This document shows, one piece after another, positions 27,158-39,384 of a stretch of 64,000 bases of DNA. How positions within the stretch are numbered: position 1 is the first letter of the stretch; every line of letters starts with the position of its first letter. Location of the stretch: the NCBI GenBank assembly GCA_010645155.1, contig JAAGOF010000064.1, positions 1,827,068-1,891,067 of the forward strand, written 5' to 3'. A program made the position numbers and the translations under genes. This stretch comes from Tigriopus japonicus. Lineage: Eukaryota; Arthropoda; Copepoda; Harpacticoida; Harpacticidae. The notes under the pieces are model-generated. The model was not told the DNA's origin and did not search any database. It was given only the letters and a program-made list of their open reading frames with translations.

Positions 27158-29309
27158 TTTGACACAATTGGATCCCTTCTGAATCTTTCGGCAACTGGAT
27201 CTCAATGCCCTTGCCAAGCATGTTAATATCAATATTGTCTTATAAATACTTCGCAAAACTACAAGCAATGGAAAGATAAAAGCGCAATATGTTCAAACAA
27301 ACAAAGTACGATGCGTTAAATAATATTCAAATATTTGGGGAAAACGCTGTCGGTTGTATTTGTCACGGATCTATGTTTCAATAAAGACGGCATCGCCTAA
27401 AACTTTCAAATATTTCAGCCAAAAGAAAAAAATGATGCCATGTACAGTATAATAAACTGTGTACAGACTGTGGCAAAACTGCTCGCAAATATACTGTTGA
27501 CGACATTCGTCGGTAGTTGATTTCTGTTTTGGTTTTTACAATTCGCTTACGTTTGTGTTTATGAAATGACTTTGAAGATATCCATTTCTCAATAATTTTT
27601 TGAAAATAGTTGCTAAGAAATTTGAGTTTCAATTTAAATCTTAACAAAATAACCGAAGTGATAATCGCCTGATTAAACAAAAAGATGAAAAAAGTTGTCT
27701 GACTAGACGAAAAAAGGAAGAATAAAATTTCTGATTAGACGACTTTTAGACGATGCTATGATTGATATTCAGTTGAATAAAAACTGTTGAACAGAACCTG
27801 AGCAGCCCTAATAGTATAGAGTACATACAAAAGAACTGAAAATGTTCAACTAAAGAAAGAGCTCTAAAATAATTCCATTTTTTCTGTTTGATGGTCAACC
27901 CTGTTTAACCATCAGCTCGCACTAACATATCCACGAAAGAATGCGTGTATGTGGGGGTCGGGGAATAAATTAAACATCGAGGGAGCCCGAGAAAGAAGAC
28001 ATGAGGACATCAACATCTATTGATAAAACTTCATAGTTGCAGTATGTTCAAATCACGGACGCTTGGCAAAAAGACACCAACAAACTAGGTCCTCAATATT
28101 GTAGAATGTAATGCAAGTCAATTTGAGAAATTTTTGGTCTTGTTGAGCAAGGCAAGGAAGTAAATTTCGTTCAAAAAAGACTCAAAAAAAATATTTTATC
28201 CCTCTCAAAAATTGCGCTACAATAGATAAATACTCAAGCTCCAAGTCTAAGCGTATAAATCGATTCATTCGAAATCAAATAAAATCATGTTTTTTGTATA
28301 AACCTCTAGCGATTCCTCTTCAAGTTACTACCGGGTGCGTCACAATAAAAGTCCAATTCTTTTTCAAGCTTGCATTTAGTCTTGAGGGTATCTTACAGCA
28401 TATTCATGAAGGTTCTCATGATTGGTATCCAATAGGATACCGCTCAAGAGACACCGTGCAAGAATAAAGTTTTCGAGCTCATCTTTGGGCTGGTTCAGGC
28501 NNNNNNNNNNNNNNNNNNNNNTATATTATATATATAAAGACAAAATCAAACCTTGAAACAAAAATATCTATCATCCATACTCGTAGAAGTGTCAGTGACA
28601 AATATACCATTGCATTATGCATTCTTCTGTAAACCGTTAAATGTTCAAATGTACACTAATGCAATGATGATGATACATTAGCACTGTTTGAAATTTCGAT
28701 AAATCACAAGTTATCCCTCCTAAACTAACTAACTTCCGAATCTAAGTTTGTAAAATAAATATTCGTCTCTTATTTTTTCGCCGCCTTCATTCCTTCGTCT
28801 CTTAATTGGACTTTGATATTTCAGGTCGTTTCTTTCAATTAAAAAGGTATATTGTTGTTTTTTAATCCGTTCTATTGTTGTATTTGAGGTTCAAAAAAGA
28901 GCTGCATTTTCAGCACTTTTCACGGGGATTTTGAAATTGGAAGGGTTGGGGCGCTCGTAATTGATTGTCAAATACCCTTCTAGTTTGCCTCTAGCTAGTA
29001 AATAACCCCTTTTTGAGCCTCAAACCTTGGTAGGAAACCTGAACTCATTTCAATGAAATAATTATTCCATTTTTAAGCCTTTCGAGCCTAAGGCAATCGT
29101 ACTTTGGGTACAACTTTATCTTTCTCCGTTTATCCAGAGGTACGAAACGCAGTCGCTAATAATTATGCTTAACAATTTCAATGTGCATTATTCTAAGTTT
29201 AAAACATGTTGCTTTAAATTTGATTTTGTTCGGTAAAATCTTAGAAAGATTTTTTTTCTTGCCGATGCTAAAATAAACCTATAAAACAATCAATAAATCA
29301 CATATTTAC
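27158..29309. other. AT-rich spacer, includes assembly gap
   Basis: No gene was recognised. The 3' terminal exon or exons of the large Gly/Pro-rich gene must lie here or beyond. One weak candidate is the acceptor CCTTAG near 29094, which would add a few codons before a stop, but it is too short to support. Confidence 0.45.
28501..28521. other. assembly gap (run of N)
   Basis: 21 consecutive undetermined bases followed by a TATA dinucleotide-rich tract. True sequence of unknown length may be missing here. Confidence 0.99.
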
Positions 29310-32300
29310 CTTTCCATACAGATGTCAGAAGCGAATCCTCTGCACTAGTATTATGCGAGTGAGCGTCTCTGGGGGTTGAAGCCTTGTTTGAGACCACACC
29401 AGATAAGTTCACCAAAGTTAAAGCTCCCATCAAAGAATTGAGCGATGGCACAGACGAATTGGATGATGAATCAATACTCAACACGGATGGCTTATTGGTA
29501 GACAAATTTAGATTTCGACCCTGTCTACTGAAGGAGGCAGCCTGATCAGCAAACGTAATCGGACCTCTCGCCTTCACTTCTTGGGGAATTGAGAGTGTTC
29601 GTTTGGAGATGGTAGCCACGTTGTCCAAGAAGCTTGGACGTTCTGCGAAGTACTCGTTCAACTTTTGACCAAAGGGTGGAAAAGGCGTGGTCGTACTGGC
29701 ATCATTGTGTCCTAAAATTTAAAAGATACTTATGAATTGATAAAAATCAAACTTGGGTGCGATTGAGAATTTACCGTTTTGAGCAAGACCATTTGAAGTG
29801 GACACCTCTGGCCGATCAGTTTTCAATGTGAATCCACCAAGACCAGGGCCAGGACCTGGATGATCGGCTGGGATATAATCTGCCCTCGCATTGGTATTTG
29901 ACAATGAGCCCTCATGGGTCTTGTGAAAGTCAGAGTTGGAACTTTTTTGGTATGTTCCAATGAAGTCTTGCGGTCCTTTGATGATTTTCTCTTGAGGAGG
30001 GCCTGGTGGCTTCCTCTCGTAAAAGTATTTTGGCTTGGTCGTTTTTTCTCCTAAGAATGGTGCGTTCTCATGCAAGAATGGTGCGTTCTCATGCTCATCG
30101 TCGTTGGGCGGTCCGTCAAAAACTAGCACCTCATGAAATTCATTGGGTGGGCTATCGCGTTGGGCACTTTCGGGAGCATTGCTAAATCCAGCTGAATCAT
30201 AATCAAACCCTGTACCATGACTTCGTGAACCGGTGGATGGGCCAAATGGACCATCATTTCCGTAATCATCAAAATCTTTGCTTTCGCCAGGTTCTGGGCG
30301 ATTGCCATATTCGGAATATTGTGGAGGTCCTCTTTCGCCTTCCCCATCGTTGTTGTAGTAGTCTCTGCTTGGACCATAATCTGAAGGAGGTCCATATTGA
30401 CCAGTCCCTCGATCTGAGTAATCGGTAAAGTCAGGAGGGCCATTAGGTCCGGGATAGTCAGGGGAATTGCCTTCAGGGCCCTTTCCATAATCGGGAGGAC
30501 CATTTTCATGATAATCAGAGGCCTCAGGACCCTCATTGTAGTTTGGCGGTCCATCATTGTAGTTAGGTGGTCTATCTTCTCCGTTATAGTTTGGTGGTCC
30601 ATCTCCGTCACTGTAGTTTGGTGGTCCGTCTCCAGCATTGAAGCTTGGCAGACCTCCATCATTGTAGTTGGAAGATCCTTCATCATCGTCATAAAAATTA
30701 GGTGATTCATTTGGACTTGTATTGTAGTTGTAGTCAGGTGAGTCACTAGCGTTGGAATAATCAGAGGGATCGTCGGCGAATGGGCCCCTGGCACTGTTAT
30801 GTTCTTTCGGTCCTCCATAGTCAGGAAGTGGAGGATATGGTTGATTTGGCCCAGGTTCGCCATCTGAATAATCACTAGGACCATCATTGTACGGCGGTCT
30901 TCCAGGTCGTCGTGGGGGTCCCCCTCGGAAACCACCACCACGGCCTCGAAAGCGTCCTCTCCCAGGGCCACTGCCAGGGCCACTGCCAGGGCCACTGAAA
31001 GGGCCAGGAAGGGCATGTGGTGGAGGCCCTCGTTGAGGGGGGCCATTATTAGGTCCGCCACCTTCATGGAAAAGACCAAAATCTTTAAAATCATCCTGAG
31101 GTTGCGGTGGCCCCCCAACTCCCCTGGGTGGTCCACCCCGCCCTCGGCCAGGCCCAGGAGCAAAAAAGGGTATAACTCCAGGAAGGAGCCCTCCAATTCC
31201 ACCTCGGTTAAAGCGAAGCCCTCCTCGTCCACGTTGATCGCGCCTAGGCGTGAGAATTAAAGGTACGAGTCGCCCTCCACGATTATTTCCTCTTCCTCGA
31301 AAACCCCCTCGTTGTTGAAATGGTCCAGGTTGAAAGGGTGGGTTCTTATTTTTGGAATCATCTTCAAACCCAAAGCCGTCAAAATGTTCCGCGTCGGGAT
31401 CTTTTACGGGAGCAGGATATTCGATTTCAAAGCCATAATCGTCAAATTGTGGGCGCGGCGGGGGTTTTTTCTCTTCGAATGTGTCAAAATCGTCAATCGG
31501 CGCCGGTTGACGTCGCTTTCTCTTGGGAGCAGTTTGCGGAAATCCATAGTCATCATATTCAACATCACCAGGCGAATCATAATTAGGATTTCGTTCGGGC
31601 CCCGAGTAAGGGTGACCCTGCGCTAAATAAGGGGCTCCTCTTCCCCTTCCTCCGAATTGCCCGCTCCCACGATATGGTCCTGAAGGACCTGTTTCTCCAG
31701 TGGGGCCTGATGGGGAGTTTGGAGCCAATGGGCCACTTAGTCCTGAAGGGGCATTACCAGGTCCGGAGGGCCCAGATCGGTGACCTGATGGTCCATTTCC
31801 AGGACCCGATGGTCCCCCTCGAGGTCCAGAGGGTCCACTTGGTCCATCGCCCCTACCAGTGTCCCCAGGCCCATTGGGATAGGGTCCTCTGGGACCATCG
31901 TAATCTTGGGGTTCAGTATCAAAGTTATCAAATGGGCCTCCTTGAGGTTGCGGTTTATCTTGACCTCCCAATTGTGGGAACAGGTGTTGATCAGATTCAA
32001 AATCCTTCTTACCATCAAACGGTGCTTCCGTGGTAGTGGCTTCATATCCAGGGGGCCGATAGGTTGGAGGCCTGACATTGGGGGGAGGTAAAGGCCGGCC
32101 ACCTCTTCCACCATATGGACCACGATGTGACGGTCCTCCTTGATTACTTTGAATATTGTAATGGTTCCCTCTCCCGGGCAACCCATTTGGTGGGGGGCCT
32201 TGATTTGGATTCCCAGGATGAGAGAAACGGTATGCTTCGTATTTCTCTGAAGTGGGCACCTCTTCGTAGTCATTGGCCAAGGCATTATTTATCTCATTTA

Positions 32301-35300
32301 GATTGTTCTCATCATAATCAGCAATGGGTTTCTCTTCAATGTAGCCCTGAGGGGGAATAAACCTTCCTCCCCGACCTCGACCACGACCTCGAAAACCTCG
32401 GTGTGGTCCTCTTTGAAATCCACCTCTGCCTCGATATGGTCCATTGTTATTCCCATTATCATTATACGGGTCACCTCCACCATATGGGTTGACTTGACTC
32501 AAGTCATAGTTTCTAGATGGACGATTACTGTATTGTTCGGGAGCTGGATTCAATTGGTTGTTGTTAAGATCAATTCCATATTGTTTTCCTGCCTCTTCAT
32601 CTTCGTATTCCACGGGTCCATCGATAGGGTTGTTGGAATTGTGAGGTACATCATATGGAGAAACCTCGTTCTCTTCACCGATCTCGTAGTTACCGTTGGA
32701 TGTCAAAGAAGGGGCGCCATCATAGCTAACTTGGGGTGGCAAATCGTTGCCATTATCAACAATGTAGGTTATAGGTTCCAAACTTGGCCCCCCTTCGATA
32801 TGGCTTGGTAAAGGAGGCCCAACATTTTGCCTGCCACGATATCTGCCTCCAAGTGGTGGGCCTCTGCCCCTGAACAATGGTGGTCGTCCTTGACCTCTCT
32901 GATTGAATAAGGGAGGTCCTCCTCGAGGCCCATTGGGTCCATTAGCATACCGTCGTGTGGCAGCAAATCGTCCCCGAGGTCCTCCTCGAAAAGGTGGTCG
33001 AGAGACAAATCTTCCATTGGGAAGAAATCGACCCCGATGTCCCCTCCTTGCATTTCCTTCGGGTCCATTAGGTGCATTGGGCCCAGGAAGACGATACAAA
33101 GCGGGGCCTCCATGGTAAAGGCTCAATGGCGCTTTGGTTGTTTGGTAAAGATCATTTTGCATATTAGCTTTGTCTTCATCAACTTCCACCCCACCTTTTT
33201 CGTCATGTCGAGATTCAGCTTGCGGGCTATGACGTTCAGTATCCGAGGCTTTCTCATCATCTTCACTCTCAGTTAGAAGTGCATTGGATTTGACAAACAG
33301 GAGATCGCCTGAAATTTGACGAAATGAGAAAGAGTGTCACGAAATTCTTCATTCAAGCGTGCTTTTTGACAATTCTTCCGTCATGGCTATGATTTGAAAT
33401 AGTTATGATTCTAGTCCAAGCAGGCAGAATGTTTTATCGTAGACATTGAACTTGCCGAACCAGTAAGACCAAAGGGGGAAATTTAATTTTGAGACTTTAC
33501 TTTATCGCACTTTGATTGTGAGAACTTGTCCTTCAATGATCAAGGTCGTTCCCACTTCAATCATTGATGATTACAATGTACGTTAATAACCAAGAAAGGC
33601 TAATGGGGTATACGAGGATATAAGGTTGAAAAGAGCTAAAAGGACAACAGCTTATCAAATCACCTTCTCCTTTGCACTGTTTATCGAATCTGTATAAATT
33701 TGCGAAAGAATAATTAATTATCTTTCATTTGCATTTAATCCAAATATGTATTTATTGCAAGAATTGGTGGCGAAGGTCATGGCTATGATTTGAAATAGTT
33801 ATGATTCTAGTCCAAGCAGGCAGAATGTTTTATCGTAGACATTGAACTTGCCGAACCAGTAAGACCAAAGGGGGAAATTTAATTTTGAGACTTTACTTTA
33901 TCGCACTTTGATTGTGAGAACTTGTCCTTCAATGATCAAGGTCGTTCCCACTTCAATCATTGATGATTACAATGTACGTTAATAACTAGGGACGGGCAAA
34001 TATGGTAAAAAGATTTTTGGTAACATAAACCCATTTTTCCGCATTTTTGCACTTTTCACCTTTATTTGCACTTTTTATTTACGTTTTTGGCCAAAATTGA
34101 CAAATTGTTCAGAAAATGTAGTGGCTTTTGAAAGAATTTTTAGTTTCAAGATCAAATTTTGAACTAGTCGAAAAAGCTTGCATTTGCAATCAACCATTCT
34201 TAGCACCTTGAAGAAATATGTGCATTTCAGACGCAAACCTCACACTTTATTCACCATCTTGCTTTAACTATAACATCCTGTTTACTAAACTAAAGATTAG
34301 ACAAAAGAATCTCATTGCATGCAACCAACAAATAGCAAACCTAAAGAAACTCATGTTTTGGTAATGGAAGGATCTACTAACAATATAGATTGCAGAATTA
34401 GGTTTGCTGCCTACAAAGATCGCTATTTCTAAAAAGGGCCGTCCGTTATAAACTTAAAATCATCAAGCTAAGGATACATCAATGTAGCAGTAGACATTGT
34501 TTAATTGACTCGAAGATATTACTTTTAAGTTCCAAAAGTATTTGAGAACAGTTTTGATGTGATGAGACAATGAATGCCACATTTGAAATTGAGTTCTGGT
34601 AATTAGGCCATGGGTCAAATATTGAAGTAATGCCACTAAAAACATGCTTGAAACACATTTATGACTATTTTCTTTGATATAATTGTTAGGCACACGTGGG
34701 TATTTTTCTGTTCAATTTTGAATGTCTATTTTTGAAGGACAAAATTGGAGTGATGTAAAGCCATTTGAAACAATTGCTAAATATATTTCGTCAATATTTT
34801 AGGTACATACATCCACCAGACTACCTTAGGAATGAAAAATTCAGAAGAATGTTGACTAGAGTATTTTTCATGACTAAGCCTCGGAAAAAAAAGTTTTTTA
34901 AGTGAAATTAAGTTTTCACTTTTTTTGGCGTTTTTTTGAGAAAAAATTTTTTTTTGGTCATTTTTCGGATTTTCACTTTTTTTGGCCATTTTTAGGCCAA
35001 GAATGGATAATAAAATCAAATTTCATTACTATTTTTTTACTTTCGGGCAATTATGAAGGCCTGATATGAGGATTTTTTTTCTTTGCCACAAAAGTCAATT
35101 GTTAAGGGTGTTTTACACGTCACTTTTTTTACTTTTTTTTCACTTTTTTTGACGTTTTCAAACTTTTTTTAGGGAAAAATGAACAACTTAAAATTAATTA
35201 TTTTGGCACTTTTCATCACTTTTTTTTCCGAGGCCTATTCATGACTCTACATCCTTTTTGCTAGTGACCTTGTTAATAGAACTCTATTACTTGTGCGGCA

Positions 35301-37600
35301 TTGTCTCTTCACCTCAAACTGGTCTCAAATGTCTTTAGAACTTGTAAATGACTTCTCCTGCTCAATTAGGAGCCGTGGGTACTCCATGAATGACGTTTTA
35401 AGTCCAAATGCAAGTTATTTGCTCTTTTTAACATTTATTTGCTCTTTTTTCGACATCTATTTGCTCTTTTTTGACATTTATTTGCACTTTCAACATTTTT
35501 CTGCACTTTGTTTTGCACTTTTGGGCACATCTTTTTGCTCTTTTTGGTAACTAAAAGGGTAAGATTATTTGCACTTTCTGCCCGTCCCTATTAATAACCA
35601 AGAAAGGTTAATGGGGTATACGAGGATATAAGGTTGAAAAGAGCTAAAAGGACAACAGCTTATCAAATCACCTTCTCCTTTGCACTGTTTATCGAATCTG
35701 TATAAATTTGCGAAAGAATAATTAATTATCTTTCATTTGCATTTAATCCAAATTTGTATTTATTGCAAGAATTGGTGGCGAACAAAACATTTGAACGACA
35801 TTTATTTTGAATATTGGCATTTTCTATGAGACATTAAAAATTTTCAAAATGAAGTTGAAAATTAAAATAAAGATTTTTCTCTAATGAGTAAATGTTACTT
35901 TATATATTTCATTGTTGTGCAACCTTGTTCGAACTCATGATTTAATTAGACAAGGTATTTTGGGCGACCCATGCACGTTTCAAAGAACGGGCAGTAAAAG
36001 CGAAATACTTGTCAAAATCCAATATTTTCTCAAAGAAAGATATTGCTCGTACTCATATATTGAGTTTTGATAAACCCTTGTGGAGGGAAAATGATAATTT
36101 TCGGTGTGAAGCGTCTTAACTTTAAAAGGTACATAATTTTTTGTCATGTTGCTCGCTCTTGATGCTTATTTTCAATGGATACAGCGTCACCCCACACTCC
36201 TTGTCTAATCAAATCAGAACTTTGTCTAACAACAAACTTTGTAAAATAACAATTACTCATAAGCAATAGATTTTCTTTTATACACTAATCCAAAAAACGT
36301 GAATTTCAAAGATTTACAAACCCAGTCTGCTTCTTGTCTGGATATAATACAATACAATGCAAAATCTTTGCAAAAATCCAAGTTATTTTTTATCATAAAG
36401 CAACACCAGCCTTTTGTCGAAGGCTTGATAAATTCAAAACATGTAGACACTCAATCCAGGAATCAGCTGAATCGTTAAAAGGTACATTCTTAGCAATTAT
36501 TTCAATATTGAGACCATGAACTACAAATTCTTACCTGTCTCGTCATCCACATTGATTGGAGCCAAAAACTGTGGAGTCACATCAGAATATTTGGTTGGGT
36601 ACTTGTAATGCACACCTCCCAACCAATCACCAAAAGTTTCACCCGAGATCTTGTCCCAATCGATTGGAGGTGGGGTGGTCGTAGTGGTTTTTTCGGTGGT
36701 TGTTGTGGTTGTAGTCGTGGGTGTCGTGATTTGCAAGAGACTTTGATCAAAATCGTCCATAAAACTTAAAGTTGTGGTTTCTTGAGGTTGACTTAACCTA
36801 TGATAAGGCGGTGGAATTGGTCTGGATGGAGGTCCTCGGTTCCTTCGAAACAGATATCTTCTTTGGAGCTTCTTTTCAAAGAGAGACATGTCCTCGTCAG
36901 ATTTCGTTTCATACTGCTTCATTTGTCCGGCGTAGATGTCTGAAACAATAAAAGCGGGCAGTGCAAAGATGTCGACCGTTTTTAATGACTGACTCTCATC
37001 GCTTGAAGAGAAGATTGGTGAAAGAGGGATTGAATGCACTGGGCAGAAAGTGTGCGTTTTGATGTCAGGTGTGAGGAGATGCTTTGGAGTAGCTGTGTAT
37101 CACTTCAGATTGCCCCCTCCCTCTGCTCTCTCTCACACAAAAGAATCACATCCATGATACTTTTGTAACGCCGGTGCACTTGCAATTGGGCTTGCGGAAA
37201 CTTTCGATTATGATATCATTATTGCCAAAAAAACTGCCAATGTTCAAATTTAGCATCCTTGGCATTCCCTCACTTTGCTGATTCACAGGAGGGATACTGT
37301 GAATTCGTCACTCACTATGTAAAGTGGGAGCAATTTCACTAACCAAATGTATGCATCTCCGCCCATCTGCTCACCTATATCGCTGTTCACGATAGACTCC
37401 CCGTGAAGGTTGTCATCTGGAAGCAGGTCCAATTTTGCTTGTTGGCTATTCGCCGGGATTGCGGTCTTAGTTTGGTCATCAGTCGGTTGACGGTCGGCTT
37501 CGAGCGATTGTTTTTCCCCATACTTTGAGTAACTTGGACTACTAGTATCTCTTTGGACGCGAGTCACATCTTCCTCGGATTTGCTTTGACTCGAACCCAT
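29310..37600 (-). CDS. giant Gly/Pro/Tyr/Asn-rich low-complexity protein (3' end unresolved)
   Basis: I do not recognise a named family. Supported exons (minus strand): 37375-37600, 36535-36939, 29775-33308 and 29310-29711; all are GT-AG, phase 1 and continuous, giving at least 1,522 residues. The last seen exon ends at a donor, so the 3' end is missing. The N-terminus MGSSQSKS fits an N-myristoylation consensus (Gly2, Ser6, Lys7) and resembles Src; no signal peptide is visible. Exon 2 ends in a Thr/Pro linker (TTTTTTTTEKTTTTTPPP). Exon 3 is one long disordered stretch with RGRG/RGG clusters (about 32330-32450 and 30900-31010), collagen-like GPSGP runs (about 31670-31900), a basic KRKRR site near 31508 and tandem PPNYxDG repeats (about 30540-30640). 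Exon 4 is Ser-rich. An alternative start inside an unspliced exon 2 (ATG at 37039) would remove the myristoyl motif. Candidate roles are cuticle/matrix material or RGG-type RNA binding; neither is shown. Confidence 0.7.
33381..33774. repeat. tandem duplication, intact copy
   Basis: This roughly 394 bp block recurs almost unchanged directly downstream at 33777-35782, where it is interrupted. I noticed only two base differences between copies (GGCTAATG/GGTTAATG and CAAATATG/CAAATTTG). It lies in intron 2-3 of the Gly/Pro-rich gene, upstream of the acceptor of its third exon in the direction of that gene. Confidence 0.95.
33777..35782. repeat. tandem duplication, copy split by hAT element
   Basis: This is the second copy of the block at 33381-33774. 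Its halves are 33777-33986 and 35591-35782, separated by a 1,604 bp insertion. Only two base bases beyond the first copy (GG) separate the two repeats. Confidence 0.95.
33987..35590. mobile_element. non-autonomous hAT-type DNA transposon (1,604 bp)
   Basis: The ends are inverted repeats: TAGGGACGGGCA on the left and TGCCCGTCCCTA on the right. The insertion is flanked by an 8-bp target duplication TTAATAAC (33979-33986 and 35591-35598), the length typical of hAT elements. The neighbouring duplicate copy preserves the uninterrupted target at 33583-33590. The interior is AT-rich with many CACTTTTTTT and GCTCTTTT tracts and no recognisable transposase, so it must move with enzyme supplied elsewhere, or not at all. 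Confidence 0.9.
35783..36534. other. rest of intron in the Gly/Pro-rich gene
   Basis: AT-rich intron sequence between the split duplication and exon 2 of the Gly/Pro-rich gene. No gene or repeat was recognised. Confidence 0.5.
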
Positions 37601-39370
37601 GACGATGAGCGAAAGTCAACCACACAAAACTACTTGGGGATTTTTTTTTCTGAACCACTAATGAACCACCATGCTAATACAAAATGCTGTAAATTAGAAA
37701 GATAAGGGAGAAATTGCGTTAGAAATGCCCGTTCACTGTCTTTGCAACATCACAGAGAGTGAAAGATGTGAACCAACCTTGGTTGATAGAGAAAGTGTTT
37801 GGTTGGTTTGGTAATCACTACTCTGTTGTCGAAGTTCGATGAAACAAGAAACCCTTATTGACACTTGACTTATTATCAGCTTACTTGCAAAAGGCCATCG
37901 GCAGATGAGATGCGAGAGCCCTCTTTTATTGAATATGGCACGAAATCACGATATCATTCAAGTATCAGAACACTTTGCCACAGAGAATGGCTTCAACACC
38001 TTCGCAGTTTAAACTTCCATTTTCAACTGCAATTGTTCGGACAGGGATGATAATATGTGTTGAGATCAACTATCAATCGTTCATTTGTCCGCACTCACTA
38101 GAACGCTATCATGAACTGATCAGAGTTTATTAACTGATGAAAGTTTGAGCGTGCAGCATCGATCTTTTTGCATCCCTGGACATCTAGATCACCATGATTG
38201 CATGACTATTAATTCAACATGCAGATTTTTCATTTCTGACATCTGAAAAACAGCTTGATGGCTAGCAAATATCATTTTATGAATGTGTTAGCTGATCATA
38301 AAATGTCGTGTTTTAATCCAATCGAGAAATCCCAATCCAGTAAAAAAGGTGCTTGCCTTGGCAAAGAGATCCGGTGTGCGCGAATTTCACATCGTGTCAC
38401 CCAGGTCCTTTCTTGTACGAGCCTTAGTCTACGTGACAGCCAAAATGTTAGACTGATTGAACAAAACACTCTAGAATACAGTGGTAGCAATTAGGCTGAT
38501 GCTTGAAGGGAAAACCCCCCACCAATAAGCGAGGGCACTATTTGAACCTCGGTGATCGTAAAGGGGGATAAATGCTTTCAATCTATTAATTAAATCTACG
38601 CATGAAGCAAGAGGTCATAGATTAATCATAATAATTCTTAAGCCAATTTGAAAAGTTGTCCTCCATTGCAATGCTTTGGTTCATATCATAGTGGAGGGTC
38701 TTACAGTACTTTAGCGGTGACCATGTCGACATCGGGAACGACATCATGATCCTTAAGATTTCAATTCCTCGAACAAAAAGATCCTTTCTTGAACTCCCCT
38801 CAGGGAAATGTCAAGATTTTTGCACATCATCCCCTTCCAAGCACACAAACGGCTGGCTGCATGCCAAAGCTCATGTTTGTCACTTCCATTTCAACATGAA
38901 GCTACTGATCATGAAGGCCCTGCCTGGTCAGCATTTCCCTCTTTGAACAAGGTCCCAAGTCATCTCATCGCCAATTTGGTCACTCAATGGCAGGGACGAT
39001 GTAAAAAAAGTAAGAGATCTACACGGATCATGATGTCGCCTGTTTCGTCAGTTATCGATGACCTTTCCGGATTTGAAATCGGAGAAAAGGGTGCACTTTT
39101 TTTCGCCTACGGTACAATGGTCATCACTCATCAGGTAGATGGCGTCTGCAATGATGTTCGTCAAATAGGACTTTTGTCTATACATTCTTTCAGTGTCAAG
39201 GTTTTTTTGAGGGATTCCCCAGGAATCCCTTATGTTTAAGACTCCATACTGACAATCATTTTCTTATCTCAATCATCATCTGATTAAACTTCCTATACAT
39301 AATGGCAATGGATTAAGGACCAAAAGGAAACTAAATATTAAGTGGTTCAAATTTCCTACCAAAAACAGTG
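37601..39370. other. spacer, no gene seen
   Basis: This lies upstream of the Gly/Pro-rich gene and would contain its promoter. Short open frames occur on both strands, including one of 143 codons at 38808-39239, but none has recognisable content. Confidence 0.45.
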
Positions 39371-39384
39371 CTGACACTAGAACA

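Noticed and set aside
30123..31232. 369-codon minus-strand frame inside the large Gly/Pro-rich exon
   Set aside because: Out-of-frame shadow of the repeat-rich exon, which stays open in all 1,177 codons of the main frame and is joined in phase to its neighbours.
31674..32036. Plus-strand frames of about 100-140 codons over the Gly/Pro-rich exon
   Set aside because: Low-complexity, GC-skewed coding DNA keeps other frames open by chance; these have no domain and no splice context.
33987..35590. Transposase inside the hAT-type element
   Set aside because: All frames are short and low in complexity; no hAT dimerisation domain or catalytic motif was seen, so the element is non-autonomous.
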